DNA from: Polytrichum commune
Taxonomy: Eukaryota > Streptophyta > Polytrichopsida > Polytrichales > Polytrichaceae
Reading direction: 5' to 3'
DNA length: 64,000 bases
NCBI GenBank assembly: GCA_950295325.1
Contig: OX485808.1
Location: forward strand, 3,226,501-3,290,500
The notes beneath the pieces are model-generated. The model was not told the origin of the DNA, ran no database searches, and saw nothing but the letters and a program-made list of their open reading frames with translations. Made by a program: the position numbers and the translations under genes. Shown piece after piece: positions 49,041 to 60,593 of this stretch (its first letter is position 1; every line of letters begins with the position of its first letter).

Positions 49041-50376
49041 ATGGAGCTGCAGCTGGTGGACAGCAGAGACAGTAGCAGTTGTGAAAGGAGCCAACAAAGG
49101 TGTATAATATGGGATTGTATGAAAATTGGCACTAGAAGGAATTACAGTAGTGTTGACAGCGCGTGATGAGGGACGTGGTTTGAAAGCCACTGACGATCTC
49201 CATGGCGCCAATTTGAAGATGTTGTATTCCATAAGCTCGACATTGCAGATCCCGATTCTGTGACAGAGTTTGCAATCTGGCTCAAACAAACATACGATGG
49301 CCTGGGCATACTCATAATTCCAATAATTTATCTATCTATCTCTTTATGAAATTGTTGTTGGTGTGGGAACATTCGCGAAGTTTTAGAGACCTCGTCGGAG
49401 CCACCTTTGTACTGTTTATGTCTTGCTCTACATTGTATGAACTCATCAACAGATCCACGTCGCCATGGCCAGGTTAACAACCCTGCAGTAACCGGTTCAA
49501 GCCATACATATGATACAGCTGTGTATTGCTTGAGCATCAATTACTTTGGAACAATTAATTCGACAGAGAATCTTTTTCCAATGTTCAACAAATGTGCCGC
49601 AGGTGTGCGTATTATTAACATCAGCTCCACCGCTGGCTTCTTGGCTGTAAGTCACCGTCTTCAGGATCATTGGATTCTTCTGAGGATCTTTTGTGGTGCC
49701 TCCTGTGACTATAGAAACCTTCAGTAGCTCTGTCGTCAAGTATTTTACTCGAAGGAAAGAAAGAATTATGAAACACGTAGTAAAGTTATCTTCAATTGGC
49801 CTAAAACACCCCGTACTAATCGAAATATTGTAAACCTCCAAATGAGGTCTCAGTTTTAGACGATGATTCGGTTCCTATTTGGTGCTGATCATGTGGTCAT
49901 CAATTTCAGAACGTGAATGACGAATATTTACAGCGACATCTCAGTGAGACAAGCAATTTTTGATCAAGACTTCGTCAACAACATTGCAAAGAAGTACGAA
50001 GCAGCTTGTCAGGCTTGCAGCGACGAGGTTCATCATTATGGAAATTCTCCCTACGTTGTCTCCAAACTCCTACTCAATGCGTACACCCGCTTGCTTGCAG
50101 AGAGAATAGCAGATCTGCCAGACGGATCGAAAATATACGTCAACTGTGTGCATCCTGGTGCCGTGGATACCGAAATGCTGCATAAGTACCGAGAGGCCAT
50201 AACTCCCGCAGTCTTGGAAAGAAGACTTGGCTAGTGGAAAACTCGGCAAAGATGCTCTGGTGACTGCAAAGGTGGGCGTTGATACGCCTGCTTGGTTGGC
50301 CCTTCTGCCTCCCGGTGGTCCGTTTGGCCTCTTCTGGTACAAGAGAACTGTCCTGAGCTACTTTTACTGGTCGTGA
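49041..50376 (+). pseudogene. Short-chain dehydrogenase/reductase (carbonyl reductase-like) pseudogene
   Basis: Three blocks match a plant SDR of the carbonyl-reductase/menthol-dehydrogenase kind. Block 1 (about 49041-49311) holds the Rossmann region, ETVAVVKGANKG, then TVVLTARDEGRG and KLDIADPDSVTEF. Block 2 (49473-49646) holds VNNPAVTG, INYFGT and the serine strand IINISSTAGF. Block 3 (49910-50376) holds the catalytic YVVSK, VNCVHPGAVDTEM and the end motif DTPAWLALLPPGGP. Damage includes a frameshift between the only nearby ATG (49041) and block 1, the glycine-motif Thr changed to Lys, in-frame TAA and TGA near 49105-49120, and a one-base loss near 49219. A GT donor has apparently become AT after GILI, NNA has become NNP, and single extra bases sit in the T run at 49957-49961 and the A run at 50218-50220. 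Two of these are homopolymer indels and could be sequencing errors. The two stops and the Lys are substitutions, so a true pseudogene is likelier. Confidence 0.82.
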
Positions 50377-53300
50377 CAATCAGGTCATCAACAACTTCTT
50401 ATTGCACAATTACTTTGGAGATGAGTGTTTCCCAGTTCCAACTGTAAATCCTCAAACCGTGATCCAGTTTAATCTACAATAGACCATGCATAAACGATGA
50501 CTGCATCACTGCTCCAAAGTTCCAAAGCCATTTGCTTTCGGAGGTGGCATTTGAGCAGACGGTGCGGGGATGGCCTACAACTTTAATTCATTAACTCATA
50601 TGCACGAATGCCACAGACCGAGGCGGCACAGCCCAAACTCGTTTATTTATGCGACTCGCTATGTGAATATGTCATGTGCTGAAACCCAGTAATCCAGGGA
50701 TGAATCACAACTTCTGACTTACGTTGAAAAGATTGCATGAATTGTCTAGACTCATGCTGTTTTGTGTCGGAGCCAGTGGGTTAAATTATAGGCGCATGCA
50801 GGACAAATGTTTATTTAGGAACTACACCTGTTTTGTGATTCTGTTCAGGATGGAGAAGTTGACGCAGACCGATTAATGCAGCGATTATTCACATCTTGCG
50901 CAACAGAAATTTGGCTATTATGCTAAGCCTGACTAAACCCGACTAAACCCCTCCTTCAGAAATCTATTGCAGTATATAGCCGTTCCAGGTGCATTGAGGT
51001 GCTGCATTCTACATGCTCTCAGATAAACCGAAACTACATGCACTCTTATAGCCCCATGACGACACCTCTAGATCTTTATAAATCTGTAATTACTTTGTGC
51101 TCAATTTGTTCTCAACAGCGTTCATGGCATTAGATACATTATTCCACTAATAGAAATTGTTGTTGCTTAATGTCTCGAATGATGGACATGGACAAGTAAA
51201 AGTGATAATGTCTCAACCCTCAGAATAGAAGTCTCGCCACCAAAAATGTCTAGCTTAAGGTTGAAGAGAGTTTTCGGGGCAGGTGCAGTGCAAGGCAAGC
51301 ATCAAATGGGTGTGCTCCGATGGTTCGGGGTTTATTACCCCTCCCCCAACTTGAATTCACCCCTAGAATCCTAATTTACACCTGTTCTCCTCCATTAACT
51401 CATGATGCCATCGCAAGAAAGATGATATAGGCAAAGGGGAGGGAGGAGGAAATTATCGTATGGTGGGAGGCGCTTTGCTTTTGACGAACTTCCAAGACAT
51501 GAGGTTGACCAAAACATGTAAGGTATGTGGGTGCTATTTGGTTCTTTTTCATGTTCTCTAACTTCCACCGATTAGATTTACACAATAATACTCGTGTTGC
51601 ATTAGCAAATTTACAATGAAACATATGCAAAAATTAGATTGAAAATCAAACCTCCTGTGCTTTAGTTATGGTTATCAAAAGTGCATGTTAGTTGATATTT
51701 TTAACCTCCCATTTGTGTTCACTATGGAGTGTAGTGTAGTTATTGACATTTGGAGACATAGTCCAATCTCTTTTAAGCATGTGTCTTTATGATGTTTGCT
51801 CTTTGCTCCTCACAGAACCACATACCAATCAAATCTAGAGGTCCAATTAAGAAAAGTGACCGCATAACACCTGCATATCTTAGCTGCATTTCGGAAAGCT
51901 AAGACTACTTCTAATGGATGGAAGCGAAACCAAAGCTTTTGAATAGGAGGTTTGTGTGCATTCAAACAAAAATTTGTATATGTTGCTTGAGTAGCCACTC
52001 TGAATATGATTCATATCATGGTTGTGGTCACAAGGTGAGTGAAGGTCATATGAAGCTCAGTTCTGAGGATTATAGAGGAGCTATATGCTACGGATGACTT
52101 TGTGTTGTGTTGCAATTCATCTAAACATTAGTTTGAGTTGTAAATTTAATTTCGGTGGAACCTCAAGATTAATGTTGAGAGTTGGGTCAAGCAAAAAACT
52201 ACACACAACACAAAGTCTTGAGAACTTTTTAGCATAAAACAATCAAGATCTGACTTTAATGGATGTAAACCATACTTTAATGGCTTTTTGAGGCTCAAAA
52301 GCTTGGAGTTTGCCTGCATGTTGGGACTTGTTCACATGAGTGGGACTTGGGACCCCATGTGAATCGGTCCTAGAGTTCATTCCATCGATGAAGTAATGAA
52401 GGGAACACTAACTTATTATGATGCACGAAATTTCAAACAAGGTATTTACCAGTGTTGGTATAGTATCAATTTTTTTATAATATTTGAATATTCATAATGA
52501 GGATTTCAACATTTTGGATACCAACAGGGTAGGGGTACTTGACAATATTTTTTTATTTTTGATGCTATTCAAGTCTATGTACCACGCAAGAACCTTCACA
52601 CCTAGGCAACATTGCCCTAATATTAATATGGTTTAGAATGATATGCAAAGATTCTCTCACCTTGACATACCCCCCAAATATCAATATTTGACTGGTATTA
52701 CAATTTTAATACCTGGAAGTAGATTCTTTGATACCATACTTGAGATCAATTATTGATACCATGCATTCACTTTTATACCAGACCAACATTTTACCTGCTG
52801 CACCTGTGAAACACTTCAAATTTGGAGTACTCAATTATGAGTAACTGATAACATTGGGTTTCCTTGATTTGGTTGTACCCAGAACCAGGGGAATAGCAGC
52901 GGTGCTTCTCAAATGCACTTCAAGCAGCATAGCGATTGTAGGAGAAACTTGCACTTTCTTGCTTATTACAAAGTCATGTCACCTGAATTCAAAGAAATTC
53001 TACCTGGATGGATAGAATTTTTCAGGAAAGATGACAAGAAACAAATAGATCTAATATGAGGATGAGAATTTCAGAAATAAATAGTTGTTGAAAGGAACGT
53101 GAATCCTCAAGTCATCGAGTGCTTTGAGATATTTTTTCTGCTTCGGGAGGAACTTTGGAGCTGTTTCTGCGTGAATATTGTTAGTCCTGGACCTAACTGT
53201 GTACTATTTTGCAATAAAAAAATTGGTACACTTTTAGCTTCGTCCCTCTTTGTATCACTAATTGTTAGATCGTTTTTCTCTCAAGCCAAATGGTCCCAAG

Positions 53301-54879
53301 AGTAATTCCTCTGAGCAATAGTTATGTTCTGGAGTACTTGCTTAAAGATGACGGGATCTTCCCCAAAATTCTATGATGTCAATTTAAGCAGCACCCACAT
53401 CTTTCTTTGTTTCACCCTTGGTTTCACACTGTTGATAATGCCAGTTGCAGAGTTCCATGTTCTACAGGCAAACCTGCAATCCCAAAATCCATGTGCAATG
53501 TTTATATCATGTTTTAAAACACGTTAGAAACATTTTTTAGGTTTTTTTGGTTGTTGGATTTCAAGTCCATTTGTGTTGGAAAGTACAAAACCATTCCCAA
53601 TCTGTAAGGTTACTTTTATATATATATATATATATAATCACTCTTTTCTTGTGACAAAACCATACCTATCTGTTATTTATTTGAACTTTCATATGATGGT
53701 TTCCAAACACATTGGGAAATAATTTTCTTGAAATGGTTTTCATACACATTGATCACAAGAAATTGAATGTCTTAGAAACACTAGGTGCCTCACTTTTGTT
53801 GGAGCATAATTCGATATTACTTTATTCAAGCACTAATAGATCACACTAGATCAGATCACTACTAGATATAAGATAAATGTTAACTGTATTAAAGCATGGA
53901 ATTATTGATTCACAATGAAAAATAAATAAATAAAATACTCAGTTTGCTTGTATATACTACCATAATTTTTTTGTTGAAAAAGAAATTGCAATGGTTTAAG
54001 AACCTTGGCATGCTAGAATGAGATTGACCCTCAATTGACCGATATAAAAAAAATTACATTCAAACCTCCACATACTCCAAGCATGCACCAAAAACTTACC
54101 AAGCATGGAAAGTTTAGTACTCAAAACAACCACCTCCAAGCTAAAATTCCTGTTGAATTAAAGGATAACTTTACTTTATTAACATATCTACTGAAAGTAC
54201 TTGTATCAAACAATGTTTCAATTACCAAGTTCAATGAGATGTGCTCAAACCTCCCTCTGTGATTTGACTTCAATAAGCAAGAGCCTTGCTCTTGAATATG
54301 ACTTTGAAAATGTCAATATTGAATAATAGTAGGTAAAACAAAATAACCCAATTCATTGAGCACATGCATAGAAATGATGGCCTTGACATTGTTCAGTATT
54401 GGTGGGATTACGAAAAATAATCAAACACACACACAATTCTACAAAAAACAAAGAGTATAGATGATTTACTTGAGGACATTACCAAAGCAAACAATCTCAT
54501 TAGAAGAATTGATGAATCATAATGGAGCCTACCAGAGAGAGCTGTAGGAAATTCCTATCAATTGGGAGTTGATCGCTGTGTAGTCATAGCAGTATTCCAG
54601 AAGCATTTTAATGAAGCTGGAAATTTCTTGATACCTTGTTGCACAGAAAATTCATTAAAATCCCGCATGAGAATCCTTACCCTTGATTGAACCTTCCCCT
54701 TGCAAAATTAGTCCTTGCAAAATGAATCTCATTGAGTTACACTGTGCCTTGATACCTTCATTTCTTCTGTTGAGTCCTTGCAAAACAAAAATTTCACCTC
54801 ATAAAATTGTTCTGAGTGCACAAGTAGAAAATTACAAATAAGTCAGGATAGAAAACTGGAATACGCTCTTCGTTTACGT
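50377..54879. other. Intergenic stretch between the SDR pseudogene and XRCC1
   Basis: Holds repeat D2 copy 4, a TA microsatellite near 53619 and several GATACC-rich lines at 52440-52790. No gene seen. The XRCC1 3' untranslated region should begin just below 54880. Confidence 0.45.
51510..51790 (+). repeat. Dispersed repeat D2, copy 4, with downstream extension
   Basis: Matches copy 1 (6765-6960). The similarity carries on past it: GAGTGTAGTGTAGTTATTGA here and GAGTGTAGAGTAGTTATCGA at about 7008. The unit is therefore longer than 190 bases and may be part of an LTR-type element. Confidence 0.55.
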
Positions 54880-57800
54880 TCACGTGTGCTTATATCTGCC
54901 AATGAGCTTCTGTGTGCAATCTTCAACAGCTTCCATGTCCATGACTATCGTGTCATCGCTGTTGTAATCAACTGTCTCCTGTGAGTCCACATCCGACATC
55001 ACCTCTGTTGCATCATCATCAAAATCCTCTTCCTCACTTCCACTGCAAAACATTACAATACCTGAGCAGGAGTTTTACAAATCCCCTTTATTCTATATTC
55101 AGCTACTAGAAAATTAGAATTAGACCTATCATGAATGATTGCAGATTCTTTGGGTTTGTCTGCAAATAAACATCAAAAACAATGATCATACAAGAGAAGA
55201 ACATTTTTTACCTATATGTTTTTGAAGTACTCTACATCCTCAGAAGATTCCCAATTATTGACTTCATATTCATGCTACTAAGGTAGAAGTCTTTAATTCA
55301 GATACTTTTCTCTCTGCACCCACTCCTTGTAGGATATGAAACATGCAATTAGTGTGAGATGATTAGCAATTTCGAATTGTGCCTATAGCCATTTGCCTTA
55401 TATTTTTTGGAGCTCATATGAATATCTTATTCATTATCAAAGTGAAGATTCTTGTGCTCATTAAGTGGTCATATAGGTGTTCAGATTATTGCTATGCTGG
55501 AATAAGGCACGTCTACCTTAGGATATAAAATAGAAATCTGAACAGACCTCCTTTTGGACTAAGACCCTGAAGGAAAGGACAACCCTTGTAATATACAGTA
55601 CATGTGTGACATGGAACAAACAATAATACAGCACCACATTAAGGTGGGGGAAAACCCCTGAATGGAGGTGATTGATGGTCTTACCCCTTTTTCTGCCGTG
55701 AGGCACCCACAGGGGCCTTTGAAGGAGTTATGAAGTGTTTCAGATTTTCCATGTAAATTCCTTTCAATCTTTCAGCTTCTCCAAGCAAACTGCTTCTCAT
55801 GGATTTTGCATATCCATCCTTGCCCTCCTCCATAGCTGATAGCTCTTTCACCGCCCTTGGAAGGAAACCCCAATTTTCAACAACACTCCTTATTCCCTAC
55901 AAGTATAACATCACTCTTTAATAAGCAAAGTGGCATTGTCATCCAAAGAAAACTGGACAAATACACTTTCCCCTCATTGAAATACCAGCATGCACCTGGA
56001 ATGTTCAACCCCTAATTACCTTCATTGCAGGCCAACGAGGGGTAGGGAGGACCACTCCAAAAACTCCACACCAATATGCCCCTTCCAATTGAATATATTT
56101 TGGTTCTTTATGGCTTGGATTTTGATCTAAAGACATTTGTGAAGTTCAGACAAAAACAGAGGAGACCTCTCATAAACCACCAATGGAACTAATTGGCAGA
56201 ACATCATACATTCAGTGAACAGTCATTTGCCTTCCAAGTACAAAGTTGTCTACACAAATCCCACGATATTGACTTGGCATGTAACCTGCAGATTTGATGC
56301 AAAGGTGGTGTTGTTGACCTAAGGAACTCACTTGATTTTCTTGCAGGTTTTTTATAGTATCTTCAAGGCAGAGTAGAATTCCCTGGGCAGCTGTAGATTT
56401 CAACTCCTTAGCTTCTGGCTGGAAAAACACAATTGACAATATTGAGTAGACTCCAGCAACAAGTAACCTGGTACAGGCATCTTAAATCTTTAGTACACAT
56501 TGTACCAGGCAGCTATCATGCTGCCCGGCAATAAAATGTCATGGTTGCATCCATATTTACATTTGTATCCAGAATATTGGAAGTAAAACAACTGCAAATT
56601 GGATGACATGATTTCAACCAACGGGGGGATGTTCCAAGTTTACATCCAATTCTTGGCAGTTCTCAGGCATTATTTTACTTTCCCACCATACTGGGCAGCA
56701 TGATGATTACCCACTTCACTATTGAATGAATCTCATATCGGCTAATAATTGAGCATTAGAGGAGTTGCATTCTGAGTTTAGGGTTCTGAGTTTAGTGAGT
56801 TCTGAATATAGTGAATTTTTCTCAATATAACCTAGAATACCTTTGCATCTTGTTGTTGCAGCCAATCCATTGTAGAAGTGAGATCATCATTTACCCACTG
56901 TCGAATCTCTGCCACGGATCCACAGCTCACCTTTTTCTGTATCGAAATCTCAACCTTGCCTGTAAGAAGTAAATATTTCAAGTTTCTGCCATCATAAGCA
57001 CAAGTGCAAAAAACTAACAAAGAGAAATGTGACAGAAATGTGACAAATTCAATTTTAAGAATTTACCTAAAACAGCATCCACTGCCTGTGATGAACTGCC
57101 TAGTGTTCTCCATGGCTTCGATCCCTTGTTCATAAGGAATCTGCATGGATTCAAAAAATGGGCATACATGAAGTACAAAAGATTAAAGAAATGAGAGGTA
57201 AAGTTGCAACACTTTTTCAACTTTGTCATATAATATTGCTCACTATTGGCTTGGCATACACTCAACTATGGACAGTCTGACAACATAACTCCATGCATGC
57301 CTGAAAAATATACATTTAAGACTACCTGTCTATATCTACAAGTTTTCGCTTCTTATAGCACTCGGGTATCCAATCCTGCAAACATCCCACCCCCCATTAA
57401 CAATGTTGATAATTTACAAGTTGATGAGGTATGCTAAACTAGGAATAAAAATCAAAAATACCCTCAGATATTCTCCACTACATTTAACTGTTGACATGAT
57501 GTTTTGCATAACATGATCTGAATTTTCTTAACAAGTAGCTCAAAAATTTATTGCATGTCCAGTTGGAGCCATCAAGATGTTAGCAACAGGTTTCAGTTAA
57601 AGCAAGAGTTAGAACCTTGGAAACAATAGTGCCGTCATCTCCTTTGACTTGTTTAAATTTTGGTGTATCCATGAATGCACAGACAAGAAGGGTGCAGTCA
57701 TCAGTCCAGTCAGGACGATACCGAGCTCCCATTTCCAAGGCCTCAGTTCTTAAATTTCCTCTCTCAGGATTTTGTATGCCTGAGATCGCAAAAACAACAC

Positions 57801-60593
57801 CTTCCTACACCATTTCGAAAATAACATGTACCTGGTGAGTGTCCATGCCATTGATTGCTTACATAGCATATATCATGTTTAATAGTACTTGGAAATAAAA
57901 AATATTCATGAACATCACTATGCTGATAGTAACCTGTACTTATCAGAATTTTATACAACTACAACCAATCTGACCAAGATTCATAAAAAGCGGGAAAAAG
58001 AAGAAGCCATGAACTCGCTAGTCTTCTGAAAGCCTTGAACTAAATAGTACACAAATGAATATCACTAGATTGCTTCTTGCACATTTCTGAGAATCCTACC
58101 AGAATTTTTGTGAAGTCTTGCTCTGGCACTTTCTTTGGGGCAAGACTTGTATCCGTCGGATCTCCAACTTTCTTACTCCCAAGTGCTGCTCTCCTTGAAC
58201 CTGCAGATGATTGCCCTCTTTCTTTTGATAAAGAAACCCCAGTTTTCTGATTATCATCATCGTTTCCACCTTGAGCTGCATCTTGTTGATTATCAGTCTT
58301 TCGCCTCGTCCCTCCAGTTTCAGGCTGGGCACCAGCATCCGAGTGTTTTTCATTTGACAGGGTGCTACATTTCCCTACACCTGCTTGGTCGACCTTCAGT
58401 TTCTTGGGCTCCTTATTTTTTGTTACATCTTTCACACCTACACTCAGGTGGTTTGTGGTAGACTTGCTGCTTTTCTGGTACTCAAAATTGTCTTTATCTG
58501 TTGATGACTGACTTATTTGAGCAAGAGACCTTTTGTTATTTACCTTCTTTTCATCCTCCAAATCTTGAGTGTCCAAGACTTTTTCAGGCTCCTCTTTATC
58601 TGTTGTTTTCAGATTCGTGCTATCCTTGCGTGGATCTCGGTTAAGCTTACTCAGTTCCAAATCCAACCCAAAATCCTCATAACTATCGCGTTTCACAGCA
58701 TTTGGGTCTACACTTCCCTTCAACTTTTTGGGGGATTTCCCTTTCAGAGGCTCCTCAGGCTCACTTGGCGTTGCCCACGATGGAAGTTTCCTTTTCATAA
58801 CAGTAGTAGTGGGTTTGCCCTGGTCATTTTTCCCATTTTGATCTTTTTTTAGTAGCTTCTTGTTAGCTACAGTAGGCTCGCAAGGAGTGAAATTAATGCA
58901 TGCCAAACCTATGCAAGCACGATGTTCGAGAGTGCCAAAAGGTTGCCGACAATTCACCCTTATCCTTCTCCACCTGAAAAATTAAGCACATGCCCGTCAA
59001 ATTTAGGGGGTCAATCTAACCTCTTCATTGCTTATTTGATTGATCACAAAACTTTTTGAGAGTTATCTTTGTAACCACATCAACAGTAGACTTTGCTTCC
59101 AGTTGGCAAAAACAAAAAGGTAGAAGCAGACATCACAACTTTCACCCAATTTTGAAAAATCTCAACAAAATTAGTCCAACACCACATCCTTGATAAGGTT
59201 GTGATGATGGTACCTCATACTTATACATGAGTCTGAACTTGCTACAAGTCTTACTTGCAATATGGGAACACCATAAGAATAACAGAAGCCACTTTAAGCC
59301 CTACTGGAAAATGGTTTTGATTTTCTTTAGCTTTAGCTTTAAAATCTTGTGGTCAAAACTAGTCTCAATGTCCTTCACAATTTGACCAATGTAATGTACG
59401 GTTTTATCATGTGGATTAAGAATTTTACTTGTGTTGGGCGGCAACTGGCGAGAGCTTGCGAGTATCAATGTCATACACAAACGCTCGGTTGCGGTTGCTC
59501 TTGCTCATTAAATCCTTCACTGACATGACCTGCATCACATGTTTCCACAGTTGCTACGTTGTATTATATGTATGAATACATAAAACTACACCCAGTGGGG
59601 TATATTGCAATTATCTTCTAAACTATGTGATAATTTTGATTGACAATCTGCTACCTAGTAGCAGAATGTGGCACATATTAGAAAATAAGAAAATCACAAC
59701 CATAACATGTTAATGAGAAATTTATTATGTTATTTCAACATTTTATTGTTTCTACATGATAATTTTACCTCAGGAAATTTGTGATGTGTTTATTGCGATC
59801 ATCCATAATCTAACTTGTTATTGCTCGACGACACATAACCTCCTTACAGGGTTTAGGGTTTAGGGTTATGGATTTGGGGTTAGGGTTTAGGAGGAATACC
59901 ACAAGCAGGACAAAAAGTTCATAATTGGCATATTTTCATGACTGATCCATGATACATACCGATCATTGGGTAATTTCAAAATAGCACTCTATGCAGTGTT
60001 TGGAACTATGACATCAAACTAACCACCTCTTTTAACCTAGTCAAGGATTCAAAAGCTTTGCTGAGGACAAATGTGATCAAACTCAAACTGTTACAGATCG
60101 ATATGCATAAATGTACTACTCAAGAACCCAAAAAGAAGATCAATGATGAAAATTGAGGTAAAGAATGAGCAGGAGTAAATTTCGCTCAGCTTACTTCAGC
60201 AGGAAACAAACTCATGTGGACTAAGCACACTAAAAAGAGGGGTAGTTAAAATTGCTGAATTTCTCCTCCAACAACCTGCTGAAGGTGCAGACTAAATCAT
60301 AACTAACCCACCTGTTGTGCAGACAAGAGAAGCTCATAATCCTCAATTTCCTCCCCCTCAGCGTCCTCCCGCAGCCCATGAATCTCCACAAGTGCCGATC
60401 CCGCATTCACCATCTCCACTTTGTGGAATGCCGTGGGCGGCCGTGGTTGCAGTATTAACCATGCGTCATCAGTTGGGGATTCTGTCTGCCATAGCCTGTA
60501 CCTGTCTGGGTTTAACACATTTGTGGCTGGGTGCACCTCATCCTCCGAGGATCCATCTTTTACTACCCATTCAACTTCTTCTTCCTCCCCCAT
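54880..60593 (-). CDS. XRCC1: DNA-repair scaffold XRCC1 with N-terminal XRCC1_N domain and one BRCT domain
   Basis: Ten exons, all joined by GT-AG introns with matching phase: 60593-60312, 59529-59429, 58973-58100, 57804-57616, 57375-57326, 57140-57067, 56959-56841, 56418-56332, 55896-55685, 55042-54880, giving 716 residues. A TGA lies directly upstream of the ATG in frame, which fixes the start. Residues 1-158 read as an XRCC1_N (galactose-binding-like) domain, including NPDRYRLW, SALVEIHG and RVNCRQPFG. Residues about 159-413 are a charged, lysine-rich linker with nuclear-localisation-like runs (KRK, SPKKLK). Residues about 414-520 are a BRCT domain (GVVFAISG, CTLLVCAF and the conserved Trp in DWIPECY). 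The C-terminal part resembles the post-BRCT part of flowering-plant XRCC1 and ends in an acidic Ser/Asp-rich tail with CK2-type sites. The family scaffolds single-strand-break and base-excision repair in the nucleus. Human XRCC1 has a second BRCT that is absent here. Arabidopsis XRCC1 is about 350 residues and has no N-terminal domain. Confidence 0.92.
55325..55520 (+). repeat. Dispersed repeat D3, copy 4 (partial), in XRCC1 intron 9
   Basis: Shares TGTAGGATATGAAACATGCA and TATCTTATTCATTATCAAAG with the other D3 copies. It lies inside the 642-base intron 9 of XRCC1. Confidence 0.55.
59849..59891 (+). repeat. Interstitial telomere-type repeat (TTTAGGG) in XRCC1 intron 1
   Basis: GGGTTTAGGGTTTAGGGTTA followed by GGGGTTAGGGTTTAGG. 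These are plant-type telomere heptamers, slightly diverged. They could be a healed-break footprint or a telobox. Confidence 0.8.

Noticed and set aside
49312-49472. AT-AC (U12-type) intron in the SDR gene
   Set aside because: The interval starts ATAATT, not the U12 donor ATATCC, and ends CCAG. A mutated GT donor in a pseudogene is simpler.
58135-58852. Two plus-strand frames (108 and 111 codons)
   Set aside because: They are antisense to XRCC1 exon 3, whose minus-strand frame has clear family and splice support.
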